In this document: positions 20,030 to 29,211 of the stretch, piece after piece
Numbering within the stretch: position 1 is the stretch's first letter
How the letters are laid out: the number at the start of each line of letters is the position of its first letter
The notes under the pieces: generated by a model
The model's database searches: none
Told to the model about the DNA's origin: nothing
What the model saw: only the letters and a program-made list of their open reading frames with translations
Source of the DNA: Sphingomonas sp. MA1305
GTDB taxonomy: Bacteria; Pseudomonadota; Alphaproteobacteria; Sphingomonadales; Sphingomonadaceae
Direction: 5' to 3'
NCBI RefSeq assembly: GCF_016107325.1
Contig: NZ_RCVT01000001.1
Span: forward strand, 992,001-1,056,000
Length of the DNA stretch: 64,000 bases
Program-made: the position numbers and the translations under genes

Positions 20030-21492
20030 CGCGACACCTGCGTGCCGGGCTGTTCATCCTCCGCCTCGTCGCTGCGCGGATTGCGGATCGAGGGGCGGAG
20101 GCGGGCGAGGCTGCACAGGCCGGCGACGAGCGCGAGGCCGGCGGCGATCAGCGGCGGAGTGGCGCCGCCGCCGATGCCGAGCGCCAGCAGGGCGGCGACC
20201 AGGGTCGCGCCGGTGGTCTGGCCGACGAGGCGGACGGTGCCGACCAGACCGCCCGCCGCCGCGGCCCGCTCGCGCGGCGCGGAACCGATGATCAGCCGGG
20301 CGTTGGGGGGCAGGAACAGGCCAAAACCCGAGCCGCACAGCGCCATCCGCCAGGCGATGTCGACATAGCCGGGATGCGCCGGGAGCAGGGCGATCAGCAC
20401 CAGCGCGACGATCGACACCGCCATGCCGATGCCGCCGAGGATGCCGGCGGGAACGCGATCCGACAGCCAGCCGGCGAGCGGCGCGACGATCATGTTGGTC
20501 AGCGGCCAGGGCGCGATCATCGCGCCGACCTCCGCCGCGGCGAAACCGAATTCATGTTGCAGCCGGAAAGGGGTCGACAGCAGCAGCGTCATCGAGGCGG
20601 TGAAGGCGGTATAGGCACCGACCACCGACAGTGCGATCACCGGGCGGCCGAGCAAGTCGATCGGTAGGATCGGCTTGGCCTCACCGCGTTCGCGACGGAT
20701 GAAAATCGCGCCGATGCCGATGCCGAGTGCGACGATCGCCGCCGAAACGACCGGGCTGTCGCCACGCACGGCGCTTTCCGCGCCACCGATGACGAGGCCT
20801 ATCATGCTGGCGCACATGACCGCGCCGAGCACGTCGAACGGCTCGTCACGCAGCCGCGGCGCGGGCAGGGCGCGGCCGAGCGCGAGGCTGAGGATGGCGA
20901 AGGGCACGGCGCTGGCGAAGACCCAGGGCCAGGGGGCGATCGACAGCACCAAGCCGCCGAGCGTCGGCGCCAGTGCCGCCGAACTCGACACCACCACAGA
21001 ATTGATGCCGAGGCCGCGGCCGAGCTGCTTCGCCGGGTAGATCGACCGGATCAGCGCCGACGAGACGCTGAGCGCCGCCGCCGCCCCCAACGCCTGCGCC
21101 GCCCGCACAACCAGCAGGAACGGTAGGCTTCGCGCAAAGAAGCAGAGCAAGGTGGCGACGGTGAAGACGATCTGGCCGAACTGGTAGGTGCGTTTCAGCC
21201 CGAACCGGTCGCCAAGGCCGGCAAAGGGCAGGATCATCATCGCGAGGATGAGCTGATAGACGGTGACCACCGCGACCACCGCACTGCTCGACACATGCAG
21301 GTCGCGCGCGATCGTCGGCAACGCGACGGTGGCGATGCCGCCGTCAATGATCGTCAACGCGGTTCCGGCGGAAATCGCCCCGATCGCCAGATAACGCCGC
21401 GGCAGCGGCAGACCGTCTCCAGTGACTGACTGCGGATTGCGCTCACGCCCGTTCGCGGCCAAGCTGGCTGCCTGACCTGGGAGGGACTCCAT
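20026..21492 (-). CDS. MFS transporter, drug-exporter type
   Basis: Inner-membrane protein of about 488 residues with roughly 12-14 hydrophobic helices. The motif GTALTIIDGGIATVALPTIA in the first helix and the GLGDRFGLKRTYQFG loop match the multidrug exporter branch (DHA type). The start is uncertain. I chose the ATG at 21492, which overlaps the divergent S9 peptidase ATG by two bases and has no clear ribosome-binding site; a longer frame from 21651 would run inside that gene. It lies convergent with the siderophore receptor, so export of a siderophore is possible but unproven. Confidence 0.85.
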   Translation of the reverse strand: MESLPGQAASLAANGRERNPQSVTGDGLPLPRRYLAIGAISAGTALTIIDGGIATVALPTIARDLHVSSSAVVAVVTVYQLILAMMILPFAGLGDRFGLKRTYQFGQIVFTVATLLCFFARSLPFLLVVRAAQALGAAAALSVSSALIRSIYPAKQLGRGLGINSVVVSSSAALAPTLGGLVLSIAPWPWVFASAVPFAILSLALGRALPAPRLRDEPFDVLGAVMCASMIGLVIGGAESAVRGDSPVVSAAIVALGIGIGAIFIRRERGEAKPILPIDLLGRPVIALSVVGAYTAFTASMTLLLSTPFRLQHEFGFAAAEVGAMIAPWPLTNMIVAPLAGWLSDRVPAGILGGIGMAVSIVALVLIALLPAHPGYVDIAWRMALCGSGFGLFLPPNARLIIGSAPRERAAAAGGLVGTVRLVGQTTGATLVAALLALGIGGGATPPLIAAGLALVAGLCSLARLRPSIRNPRSDEAEDEQPGTQVSR

Positions 21493-23614
21493 GCTGTTTC
21501 GCGCGTTGCTGATCGCCACCTCGATGCTTGCCGCGGCGCCCGCGCTCGCGCAGAGCAAACCGATGACGAACGATAGCGATCCGTACATCTGGCTCGAGGA
21601 CAAGGACGGCGCCAAGCCGCTCGCCTGGGTGGAGGCGGAGAATGCCCGCACGCTGCCCCGGCTGCAGAACGATCCGCGCTACCAGACCTTCTACCAACAG
21701 GCGCTGGCGATCGCCGCGGCGAAGGACCGGATCCCGATGCCGAGCCAGATGTACGGCCGCATCTACAATTTCTGGCGTGATGCCGATCATCCGCAAGGTA
21801 TCTGGCGCTGGACCAGCGAGGCCGATTACGCCCGGCCGCAGCCGAACTGGACGACCGTCCTCGACCTTGACGCTTTGTCGAAGGCGGAAGGCAAGAAATG
21901 GGTGTGGAAGGGCGCGACCTGCCTGCAGCCCGAGGAGCGGCTGTGCCTGGTCGCGCTATCGGAAGGCGGTGAGGACGCGATCAGCTATCGCGAGTTCGAC
22001 CTGGCAACCGGCCAATTCGTCGCGAATGGCTTCGCCCTGCCCAAGTCCAAGCAGGGCGCGAGCTGGCTCGACAAGGATACGTTGCTGGTCAGCCGCGATT
22101 GGGGCGCGGGGACGATGACCGCGTCGAGCTATCCGTTCGTGGTCAAGATGGTGAAGCGGGGCCAGCCGTTGGACGCGGCGACCGAAATCTATCGCGGCCA
22201 GCCGAGCGACCAGCTCGGCACCTATGCCGGGGTGATCACCGACGGCCAGGGCCATCGGCTGGTGGCGATCACGCGGCGCACGACCTTCTTCGGCGGCGAA
22301 ACCTATGTCTGGACGCCGGCGGGGACGCGCAAGCTCGACATCCCGGCGCGCACCTTCCCGGAAGGCATGGTGCAAGGCCAGGTGCTGTTCCGCACCAGCG
22401 ACCCGTGGGGCAAGGTGCCGGCTGGGGCGATCGCGTCCGTGCCGCTCGCCGATGTCGAGAAGGGGGTGCTGAACCCGACGGTGGTGTTCGCGCCCAATCC
22501 GCGCCAGTCGGTCGACGAGGTGGTGACGACCAAGGATCGGCTGGTGCTGATCTACAACGACAACGTCCGCGGGCGGGCGGCGGTCTATACGCCGGGGGAG
22601 GGCGGCTGGACGGCGCGGCCGGTGACCCTGCCCGACAATGCGTCGCTGGGCGTGGCGAGCGCCGATGACAAGAGCGACCATGCCTATGTGACGGTCACCG
22701 GCTTCCTGACGCCGACCACCCTGCTGCCGCTCGATGCGGCGGCGGCGCGGGCGGGAGCGGCGGTGAAGACGTTGCCGGCGAAGTTCGACGCCACCGGTCT
22801 GGTCGTCGAACAGCATGAGGCGACCTCGACCGACGGCACCAAGGTGCCCTATTTCATCGTCCACAAGCAGGGCATCCGCCTCGACGGCAGCACGCCGACG
22901 ATCATGACCGCCTATGGCGGATTCGAACTGCCGATGCTGCCGAGCTATTCGGCGATCACCGGCAAATTGTGGCTGGAGCAGGGCGGCTCCTATGTCCTCG
23001 CCAACATCCGCGGCGGCGGCGAATTCGGCCCGGCGTGGCACGATGCCGGCCGCAAGACCAAGCGGCAGGTGATCTATGACGACTTCGCCAGCGTCGCCAA
23101 GGATCTGTTCGCAAGGCGGCTGACCAGCGCGCAGAAGCTGGGCATCTATGGCGGATCGAACGGCGGCCTGCTGATGGGCGTCGAGTTCAACCAGCATCCC
23201 GACCTCTGGAAAGCGGTGACGATCCAGGTGCCGTTGCTCGACATGATCCGCTACGAACAGATTGCGGCGGGCGCATCCTGGGTCGACGAATATGGTTCGG
23301 TCTCGGTGCCGGCGGAAAAGGCATTCCTGCAGACCATCTCGCCCTACCAGAACATCAAGAAGGGCGTCGCCTATCCCGAGCCCTATATCTGGACGACGAC
23401 CAAGGACGACCGGGTCGGCCCGCAGCATGCCCGCAAGTTCGCGGCACGGCTGAAGGAATATCATCTGCCCTATCTGTTCTACGAGGACACGGCGGGTGGG
23501 CATTCGGGCGATGCGGACATCGAGCAGGGCGCGCGGCTGCAGGCGCTGCAGATGACCTATTTCGCGCAGAAGCTGCTGGGTCCCGCCAATGGCGGGCAGA
23601 CGGCGTCCAAATAG
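21491..23614 (+). CDS. Prolyl oligopeptidase family serine peptidase (S9), exported
   Basis: Periplasmic or secreted peptidase of 707 residues. A signal peptide ends at ALAQ (residue 21). The N-terminal half is the beta-propeller-like region. The catalytic alpha/beta-hydrolase domain has the nucleophile Ser556 in GGSNGG, the acid in the DDRVGP segment and the base His671 in GGHSGD. This matches family S9A/S9C peptidases that cleave short, often proline-containing, peptides. A GGGAGGGAC ribosome-binding site precedes the ATG. It stands alone and diverges from the MFS gene with overlapping start codons. Confidence 0.92.
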   Translation: MLFRALLIATSMLAAAPALAQSKPMTNDSDPYIWLEDKDGAKPLAWVEAENARTLPRLQNDPRYQTFYQQALAIAAAKDRIPMPSQMYGRIYNFWRDADHPQGIWRWTSEADYARPQPNWTTVLDLDALSKAEGKKWVWKGATCLQPEERLCLVALSEGGEDAISYREFDLATGQFVANGFALPKSKQGASWLDKDTLLVSRDWGAGTMTASSYPFVVKMVKRGQPLDAATEIYRGQPSDQLGTYAGVITDGQGHRLVAITRRTTFFGGETYVWTPAGTRKLDIPARTFPEGMVQGQVLFRTSDPWGKVPAGAIASVPLADVEKGVLNPTVVFAPNPRQSVDEVVTTKDRLVLIYNDNVRGRAAVYTPGEGGWTARPVTLPDNASLGVASADDKSDHAYVTVTGFLTPTTLLPLDAAAARAGAAVKTLPAKFDATGLVVEQHEATSTDGTKVPYFIVHKQGIRLDGSTPTIMTAYGGFELPMLPSYSAITGKLWLEQGGSYVLANIRGGGEFGPAWHDAGRKTKRQVIYDDFASVAKDLFARRLTSAQKLGIYGGSNGGLLMGVEFNQHPDLWKAVTIQVPLLDMIRYEQIAAGASWVDEYGSVSVPAEKAFLQTISPYQNIKKGVAYPEPYIWTTTKDDRVGPQHARKFAARLKEYHLPYLFYEDTAGGHSGDADIEQGARLQALQMTYFAQKLLGPANGGQTASK

Positions 23615-23706
23615 GTAACGCGGTTCTCGTCACCTCGTCTCAAACCCGGGTGACGACATCGGTTCTCGCCGTCAGTTACCAGCGAGGGTGGGGTTCGGCT
23701 CGGACC

Positions 23707-24204
23707 TCACCCGTGATCCAGCGCTTTGACCAGGTCCGCCTTGGTCATCGTCGAGCGGCCCTTGATGTCGCGCTTCTTCGCTTCTTCATACAGATTGGCC
23801 TTGCTGCGGTGGTCGCGATAGGGGCGGGCCTTGTCGGCGATGTCGTCGGGCTGGGCGGAGAATTGCTTGCCCTTCCTGGTGTCAGCGCGCTTCTTGGCGG
23901 TGGTGCGGGCATAGTCCTCGTCGCTCAGCGCCTCGCGGGCCTTCTTCGGCAGGTAGCGCTCGCCGGTCTTGCCGCTCTCCACGCCCGATTTGGTGCCCCA
24001 ATCCTCCTCGGTCCATTCGTGCAGCGAATTGTGCGGGTCCTTGCCGCCCTTGTAGCCGCCTCCGCGCTTCTTGTATTCGGCGACCGCCATCTGCGCCTTG
24101 CGCGCCGACCACTGGCCCTTGCGGCCGCCCTTGGCACCGGCGGTGACCTCCGCCTTGACCGTCTCCCATAGTGCGGGGTCGGTCTTTTCCGCCGTGTCGC
24201 TCAT
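23707..24204 (-). CDS. DUF5872-type protein with C-terminal SAP/Rho_N-like motif
   Basis: A 165-residue, highly charged, Lys/Arg-rich protein. The N-terminal part (DPALWETVKAEVTAGAKGG, then WSARKAQMAVAEYKKRGGGY) matches the DUF5872 pattern. The last 20 residues (STMTKADLVKALDHG) resemble a Rho N-terminal or SAP-like helix pair that binds nucleic acid. No signal or membrane segment is seen. Such proteins often accompany stress-response genes in sphingomonads, but the function is unknown. It is divergent from the small conserved gene at 24297. Confidence 0.78.
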   Translation of the reverse strand: MSDTAEKTDPALWETVKAEVTAGAKGGRKGQWSARKAQMAVAEYKKRGGGYKGGKDPHNSLHEWTEEDWGTKSGVESGKTGERYLPKKAREALSDEDYARTTAKKRADTRKGKQFSAQPDDIADKARPYRDHRSKANLYEEAKKRDIKGRSTMTKADLVKALDHG

Positions 24205-24296
24205 CGTCGCGTCCCTTCTTCGATTGCGAACGTTGAACGCAGCGTTGCGTAAAGCGTTCTTGCTGCACTGCAGCGACCTTGGCTAGAGCGATCCCG

Positions 24297-24638
24297 ATGA
24301 CTGAGCCCCATGCAGGCGAGCCGACCCCCAGCGGCCCGATGCCGACCCTGTTCGAAGCGATCGTCCGGATGCGGGCGATCACCGCCACCTACAATCGCGG
24401 TGCGGTGCTGCTCGCCCCGCACATCCTGTTCACGCGCCATGGCGAAATCTATCTGGACGCGGTGACGCTGGAGCGGGACGGCAAGCCGCCGCGCGAGGAG
24501 AAGATGGGCACGTTCAAGCTCGACGGCCTCGGCGCGCCGACCATCGTCGAGGATCGGCCGTTCTTCCCGAGCACGCTCTACGATCCGGCGCAGGAGAAAT
24601 ATGCCGGTGTGACCCTGCTCGCCGTCGAGCGGGCCTAA
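24297..24638 (+). CDS. Conserved hypothetical protein
   Basis: A 113-residue cytoplasmic protein without a recognisable domain. It has an early helix (TLFEAIVRMRAITATYNRG) and a beta-rich middle (LLAPHILFTRHGEIYLDAVTLER), ending with a segment that mentions a defined surface (FFPSTLYDPAQEKYAG). Proteins of this shape recur in sphingomonads as small uncharacterised genes. I chose the ATG at 24297 over an in-frame start 18 bp upstream. Codon use looks like neighbouring genes, so it is probably real. Confidence 0.72.
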   Translation: MTEPHAGEPTPSGPMPTLFEAIVRMRAITATYNRGAVLLAPHILFTRHGEIYLDAVTLERDGKPPREEKMGTFKLDGLGAPTIVEDRPFFPSTLYDPAQEKYAGVTLLAVERA

Positions 24639-24665
24639 ACCCACCCGACGGCAATCGGTCGGCGA

Positions 24666-25229
24666 TCAGCGGCAGCGGATGTCCGACTGGTTCTGATCGA
24701 TCGCCTTGCCGGCCAGTGCGCCGGCGGCACCTCCAAGCAGTGTGCCGACGATGCGGCTGTGGCCGCCGTCGATGACGTTGCCGAGCAGGCCGCCCGCCGC
24801 GCCGCCGACGATCAACCCGGTCGTGCCGTCGCTGCGACGGCAGTAATAGCGGCCGTCGTTACCCGCATAGACGCGCTCGTCCGGGCTCAGCACGCGTTCA
24901 CGGTAGCTGGCGCCCGAGCGATAATAGCGGGCTGGATCGTAGCCGTTTTCGTAACGATCGTCGTCGCCGTTGTCGGCATAGCGCGGGTCGTAGCTGCCCG
25001 GCACCGGCGCCTGGCGATACCCACCTGGGCCGGCGTTCGAGCTGTAGCCGCCGCCACGAGCGGCGCGATAGCGATCGAATTCCGCCCGATAGCGCGCGAG
25101 TTCGGCATCGAAGCGGGCCTGTGCGGCGGCGAAGCGGGCATCATCGGCACCACTCTGGGCGGCGACCGGCGCAGCCGCCGATGCAAGGGCGGTCGCGGCG
25201 GCGGCGGTGGCGAGCAAACGGGCGAACAT
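24666..25229 (-). CDS. Exported glycine-zipper protein
   Basis: A 187-residue secreted or outer-membrane protein. A signal peptide ends at VAAQ. The middle is low-complexity and rich in Tyr, Arg, Gly and Asp. The C-terminal quarter contains a glycine-zipper segment (TGLIVGGAAGGLLGNVI and GTLLGGAAGALAGKAI), like the rickettsial 17-kDa surface antigen and Gly-zipper 2TM families. Two cysteines flank this part. I chose the ATG at 25229; the upstream in-frame start adds residues before the signal peptide. A role in envelope integrity is inferred. Confidence 0.82.
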   Translation of the reverse strand: MFARLLATAAAATALASAAAPVAAQSGADDARFAAAQARFDAELARYRAEFDRYRAARGGGYSSNAGPGGYRQAPVPGSYDPRYADNGDDDRYENGYDPARYYRSGASYRERVLSPDERVYAGNDGRYYCRRSDGTTGLIVGGAAGGLLGNVIDGGHSRIVGTLLGGAAGALAGKAIDQNQSDIRCR

Positions 25230-25278
25230 CGGCGTAATCCTCCTCAAACATCCGGCCATACCGGGCGTAAGGTCAATC

Positions 25279-25304
25279 TACGCAGATCGTGCCTTGGCGG
25301 TTCC
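25279..25304 (-). promoter_or_regulatory. Weak candidate EcfG-type stress promoter
   Basis: On the minus strand GGAAC (25304-25300), 17 bp, then CGTA (25282-25279), about 50 bp before the glycine-zipper gene start. The alphaproteobacterial general-stress sigma factor EcfG prefers GGAAC then CGTT, so the second element has one mismatch. Confidence 0.25.
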
Positions 25305-25390
25305 TGAACGACGCGCCTGCGGCACACCACCGAAGCGCGAAGGGCCGCCGCTGCGCCGCGACGGCCCCCAAGCTTCCGTGCCGACGCGGG

Positions 25391-26026
25391 TCAGCCGAAC
25401 GCGACGCGGGTGCTGCTCCGGCGGTAGCGCGCAGCCGCGCCGATCATGCCGAAGCCGACGATCAGCATCGCCCAGGTCGCCGGTTCCGGCACCGCGCCGG
25501 TGAGCGGCGAGAAGGTCAGCGATGCCGCATTGGTGCCGCTGGCGTTGGCGGTGAAGCTACCGGCACTGCCGCCCTTCTTGACGATGAACGCCTCGAACGC
25601 ATGGGCGCCGGCGCTCAAAGTCGAGCCGCTCAGGCTCGAGCCGTTGCCGTTGCTCCCCAGCGTGACGCGGTCGATGATCGTGCCGTCGATCTTCACGAAG
25701 CCGGCGATCGGGCTGTTCGACGGGGTGAAATTGAAGTCGTAGAAGCCCGTCGTGGCGACGTTGAGCGTGCCGGAAAACAGTTCGGCGGTCCAATTGGCGA
25801 TCGAGCCGCCGAAGACATCGGGCAGGATATCGATCTGCGACGTCACGCCGGCCGCCTTGTCGGCAGCGGCGCGCAGGTCGGCGAGTTCGGTGCTGCCGAA
25901 GCCGGTCGAGCCGTCGTTGGTCAGCTTGACGGTCTTCAGGTCGATGATCGACGCTGCCGACGCCGGTTGTACCGCTGCCAGCAGCGTTGCCGCAGCCGTT
26001 GCGGAAAAGAGCAGATATTTCTTCAT
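25391..26026 (-). CDS. PEPxxWA-CTERM sorting domain protein
   Basis: A 211-residue exported protein. A signal peptide ends near residue 25 (ASA). A beta-rich, Ser/Gly/Asn-rich body follows. The C-terminus is a classic PEP-CTERM tail: VPEPATWAMLIVGFGMIGAAARYRR, that is PEPxxWA, a transmembrane helix and a basic cluster. In this family the tail is processed by an exosortase, and the protein is often linked to exopolysaccharide or the cell surface. No exosortase gene is in this window. I chose the ATG at 26026 after a GGATGGGGA ribosome-binding region. Confidence 0.88.
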   Translation of the reverse strand: MKKYLLFSATAAATLLAAVQPASAASIIDLKTVKLTNDGSTGFGSTELADLRAAADKAAGVTSQIDILPDVFGGSIANWTAELFSGTLNVATTGFYDFNFTPSNSPIAGFVKIDGTIIDRVTLGSNGNGSSLSGSTLSAGAHAFEAFIVKKGGSAGSFTANASGTNAASLTFSPLTGAVPEPATWAMLIVGFGMIGAAARYRRSSTRVAFG

Positions 26027-26372
26027 GTTGGTTCCCCATCCGACGCCGCCCGACGCGACGCTAGGGAAATGTATAAATGGGGACATACTGGATATGAACC
26101 ATTCGCGGATGAAATCCGTGAAGATTGGCTTGAAGTAGGACCGTCTCCGCTAGGAAATCGCCGAAATATATCCGTACTCAATGCTTTGATTTCTCGGGTT
26201 TGAAAGCGTCCTCAAAGGGTTGAAGAAAAGCTGGGCAGTTAGACGCTTCAGCCAAAATGAGTAATTTGGCACCGGGTCGCGAGCTCTAGAGGCCCGACTT
26301 GTTCGCCCGCCTCAATCACCACTCTTCGTCCCGATAAATCCGCGATGATCCCTGGATGCGTCAATGACCTGC
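26027..26372. other. Intergenic stretch, AT-richer, no gene recognised
   Basis: This 346-bp stretch between the PEP-CTERM gene start and the helicase gene stop is less GC-rich than its surroundings. The part next to 26027 should hold the PEP-CTERM promoter; TTTATACAT on the minus strand is a possible -10 region. I see no ORF with a motif, no RNA gene and no clear terminator hairpin. Confidence 0.5.
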
Positions 26373-28652
26373 TCACGCCAGCGTGACGAAACTGTCCATG
26401 ACGCGCTTGCGACCCGCGGTCTCGAAGTCGATCTCGAGCTTGTTGCCTTCGATCTCCGCGATCGCGCCATAGCCGAACTTCTGATGAAAGACGCGCTGGC
26501 CCGGTGACAGATCGTCGCGGCCCTTGTTGCCGAGGCTGACGGCACTCGCGCGGCTCTCGACGATCCGCGTCGGCTGCGTCGTGAAGCTCGATCCGCTGCC
26601 GGCGGCGCGTTGCCAGCCGGGGCCGCGCCCCGTGCCGCGCGCGACGTCGGAAAAGGGATCGGCGCGTTCGGACCAGTTGGCGCGCCACAGGCTCTCGCCG
26701 CCGGACATGGTCGTCTCGGCATCGATATGCTCGTTGGGCAGTTCGTTGACGAAGCGGCTGGGGATGCTCGACGTCCATTGGCCGTAGATGCGGCGGTTGG
26801 CGGCATGGATGATCACCGCCAGTCGCCGCGCACGCGTGATTGCGACATAGGCGAGGCGGCGTTCCTCTTCGAGGCTTTTGGTCCCGCCCTCGTCGAGCGC
26901 GCGTTGCGACGGGAACAGACCTTCCTCCCAGCCGACCAGGAAGACGGTGTCGAACTCCAGCCCCTTGGCGGCGTGGATCGTCATGATCGTCACCTGCGGG
27001 TCCTGCGCAGCGCCCTCATTGTCCATGACGAGGCTGACGTGCTCCAGGAACGCGCCGAGCGACTCATATTCCTCCATCGCGCGGACGAGTTCGGACAAGT
27101 TCTCCAGGCGCCCGGCGGCCTCGACCGACTTTTCCGCCTGCCACATCGCGGTATAGCCGCTCTCGTCGAGCAACTGGCGGGCCAGTTCGGCATGCGGCAG
27201 CTCGCGCGCCATGTCGCGCCAGCGTGCGATGTCGCCGACGAGATTGCCGAGCGCGCGGCGCGCCTGTGGCGTCAGCTCGTCGGTGTCGAGGATGCGGGCC
27301 GAGGCGATGGTGAGCGGCAGCCCCTCGATTCGGGCGAGCTGGTGGATCTTGGCCAGCGCCTTGTCGCCGAGGCCGCGTTTGGGAACGTTGACGATCCGTT
27401 CGAAGGCGAGGTCGTCGGCGGGCTGGTTGACGATGCGCAGATAGGCAAGCGCGTCACGGATTTCGGCGCGTTCGTAGAAGCGGTACCCGCCGACGATTCG
27501 ATAGGGCAGGCCGATCGCGATAAATCGGTCCTCGAACTCGCGCGTCTGGTGCTGGGCCCGGACGAGAATGGCGATCCGGTCGAGGCTGACGCCGTTGCGG
27601 CGCGCCGTTTCGATTTCGTCACCGACGCGGCGTGCTTCCTCCGGTCCGTCCCATACGCCGATGACGCGGACCTTTTCGCCGACGTCTAGTTCCGTCCACA
27701 GCGTCTTGCCCAATCGCCCGCCGTTGTTGGCGATCACGCCAGAGGCGGCGCCGAGGATATGCGGGGTCGAGCGGTAATTCTGCTCGAGCTTGATCACCGT
27801 CGCGCCCGGAAAATCGCGTTCGAAGCGCAGGATGTTCTCGACCTGCGCACCCCGCCACGAATAGATAGACTGGTCGTCGTCGCCGACGCAGGCGATGTTC
27901 TTGCGCGCCTGGGCAAGCAGTCGCAGCCAGAGATACTGGACGACGTTGGTGTCCTGATATTCGTCGACCATGATGTAGCGGAACCGCTCCTGATACAGGC
28001 GCAGCACGTCGGCATGCGTCTTCAGGATGGTCAGCATGTGCAGCAGCAGATCGCCGAAGTCGCAGGCGTTGAGCGCCTTCAGCCGCTGCTGGTATTGCGC
28101 ATAGAGCTCGCCGCCGCGGCCGTTGGCGAAACGCTCGCTTTCGCCGGCGTCGATATCGGCGGGGACAAGCCCCTTGTTCTTCCAGTCGTCAATCAGTCCG
28201 GCGAGACTGCGCGCCGGGAAACGCTTCTCGTCGAGATCGGCAGCGACGATCAGCTGCTTGAGCAGCCGGAGCTGGTCGTCGGTGTCGAGGATGGTGAAAT
28301 TGCTCTGCAGACCGACCAGTTCGGCATGGCGGCGCAGCATCTTGGCGCCGATCGCGTGGAAGGTGCCGAGCCACGGCATGCCCTCCACCGCTTCGCCGAC
28401 CAGCCGGCCGACGCGCTCGCGCATCTCGCGCGCCGCCTTGTTGGTGAAGGTGACCGCGAGGATCTCCGACGGATAGGCCTTGCGCGTCCACAGCAGGTGG
28501 GCGAGCCGCGCGGTCAAGGCCGCCGTCTTGCCGGTGCCGGCACCGGCCAGCATCAGCACGGGCCCCTCGGTGGTCAGCACCGCCTCGCGCTGGGGCGGGT
28601 TCAGGCCCTTGAGATAGGGCGGATCTTGCAGGGATTGCGCAGCATCGGTCAC
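26373..28652 (-). CDS. UvrD/PcrA/Rep-type DNA helicase
   Basis: Superfamily 1 helicase, 759 residues from the GTG at 28652. Walker A GAGTGKTAAL lies at about residues 37-46. The Q-motif region LNPPQREAV, Walker B VDEYQDTN, the motif GDDDQSIYSWRGA and the later motifs HAAKGLEFD and VAITRARR are all present. A C-terminal tail with RVFHQKFGYG resembles the PcrA/UvrD C-terminal region that binds RNA polymerase. It unwinds DNA in nucleotide-excision and mismatch repair. An in-frame ATG at 28700 is possible, but the residues it adds look non-conserved. Confidence 0.93.
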   Translation of the reverse strand: MTDAAQSLQDPPYLKGLNPPQREAVLTTEGPVLMLAGAGTGKTAALTARLAHLLWTRKAYPSEILAVTFTNKAAREMRERVGRLVGEAVEGMPWLGTFHAIGAKMLRRHAELVGLQSNFTILDTDDQLRLLKQLIVAADLDEKRFPARSLAGLIDDWKNKGLVPADIDAGESERFANGRGGELYAQYQQRLKALNACDFGDLLLHMLTILKTHADVLRLYQERFRYIMVDEYQDTNVVQYLWLRLLAQARKNIACVGDDDQSIYSWRGAQVENILRFERDFPGATVIKLEQNYRSTPHILGAASGVIANNGGRLGKTLWTELDVGEKVRVIGVWDGPEEARRVGDEIETARRNGVSLDRIAILVRAQHQTREFEDRFIAIGLPYRIVGGYRFYERAEIRDALAYLRIVNQPADDLAFERIVNVPKRGLGDKALAKIHQLARIEGLPLTIASARILDTDELTPQARRALGNLVGDIARWRDMARELPHAELARQLLDESGYTAMWQAEKSVEAAGRLENLSELVRAMEEYESLGAFLEHVSLVMDNEGAAQDPQVTIMTIHAAKGLEFDTVFLVGWEEGLFPSQRALDEGGTKSLEEERRLAYVAITRARRLAVIIHAANRRIYGQWTSSIPSRFVNELPNEHIDAETTMSGGESLWRANWSERADPFSDVARGTGRGPGWQRAAGSGSSFTTQPTRIVESRASAVSLGNKGRDDLSPGQRVFHQKFGYGAIAEIEGNKLEIDFETAGRKRVMDSFVTLA

Positions 28653-28863
28653 CGGCGAACAGGTAGGGAACGCGGCAAGCGGAGGCAAGCCGCATCGCAA
28701 TGGTGCGCCGCAACATAGCTGTCGCCGATACGTCGCTTTGGCGACACGGATTGCGCCTATCGGCGCCTTGCCGGAGCGCAGGCCGGCCCCGACTAGCCGG
28801 TCCGGCAGAGACGCGGCGCGGGGTGCGACCCGATACGGCGCGAGCTATTGCAGGAGTATCACC

Positions 28864-29211
28864 ATGAAGAGCCTGATCCGCGTCGCTTCGGCGTCGCTCC
28901 TTCTGTCGTGCCTGAGCATCGGCACGGTAGCTGCCGATCCCGAGCGGGAAACCGTTTCGGCACGCGTCTCGACCAAGGGGCTGAACCTCAACAACCCGAA
29001 ACATCGGGCGATACTGGACGCGCGGGTGATGCGGGCCGCCGCCTGGGCCTGTGCGCCATATGGTGCCGACGTCGCGGCGCAGCGCGATGCCGAACATTGC
29101 CGCGCCGAGATGCGCGAGAGTGGCCACACCTCTGTCGCGACGCTGGTCGGGCACCAAGCGGTGCGGCTCGCCAGTCTTTCCTCGTCGGCGGAGGTCGTCA
29201 GCGCCCGATGA
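28864..29211 (+). CDS. UrcA family protein
   Basis: Small exported protein of 115 residues. A signal peptide ends near residue 24 (VAAD). The mature part contains the UrcA pattern: a helical segment ending in AAAWACAPYG, then a second cysteine in AEHCRAEM about 20 residues on, consistent with a disulfide. UrcA proteins are widespread in Caulobacterales and Sphingomonadales with unknown function. A GGAG ribosome-binding site precedes the ATG at 28864. A terminator-like hairpin follows about 40 bp after the stop. Confidence 0.85.
   Translation: MKSLIRVASASLLLSCLSIGTVAADPERETVSARVSTKGLNLNNPKHRAILDARVMRAAAWACAPYGADVAAQRDAEHCRAEMRESGHTSVATLVGHQAVRLASLSSSAEVVSAR

Noticed and set aside
23629..23654. 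GTCACC/GGTGAC inverted repeat after the S9 peptidase gene
   Set aside because: Only six paired bases with a 14-base loop and no T-run; too weak to call a terminator.
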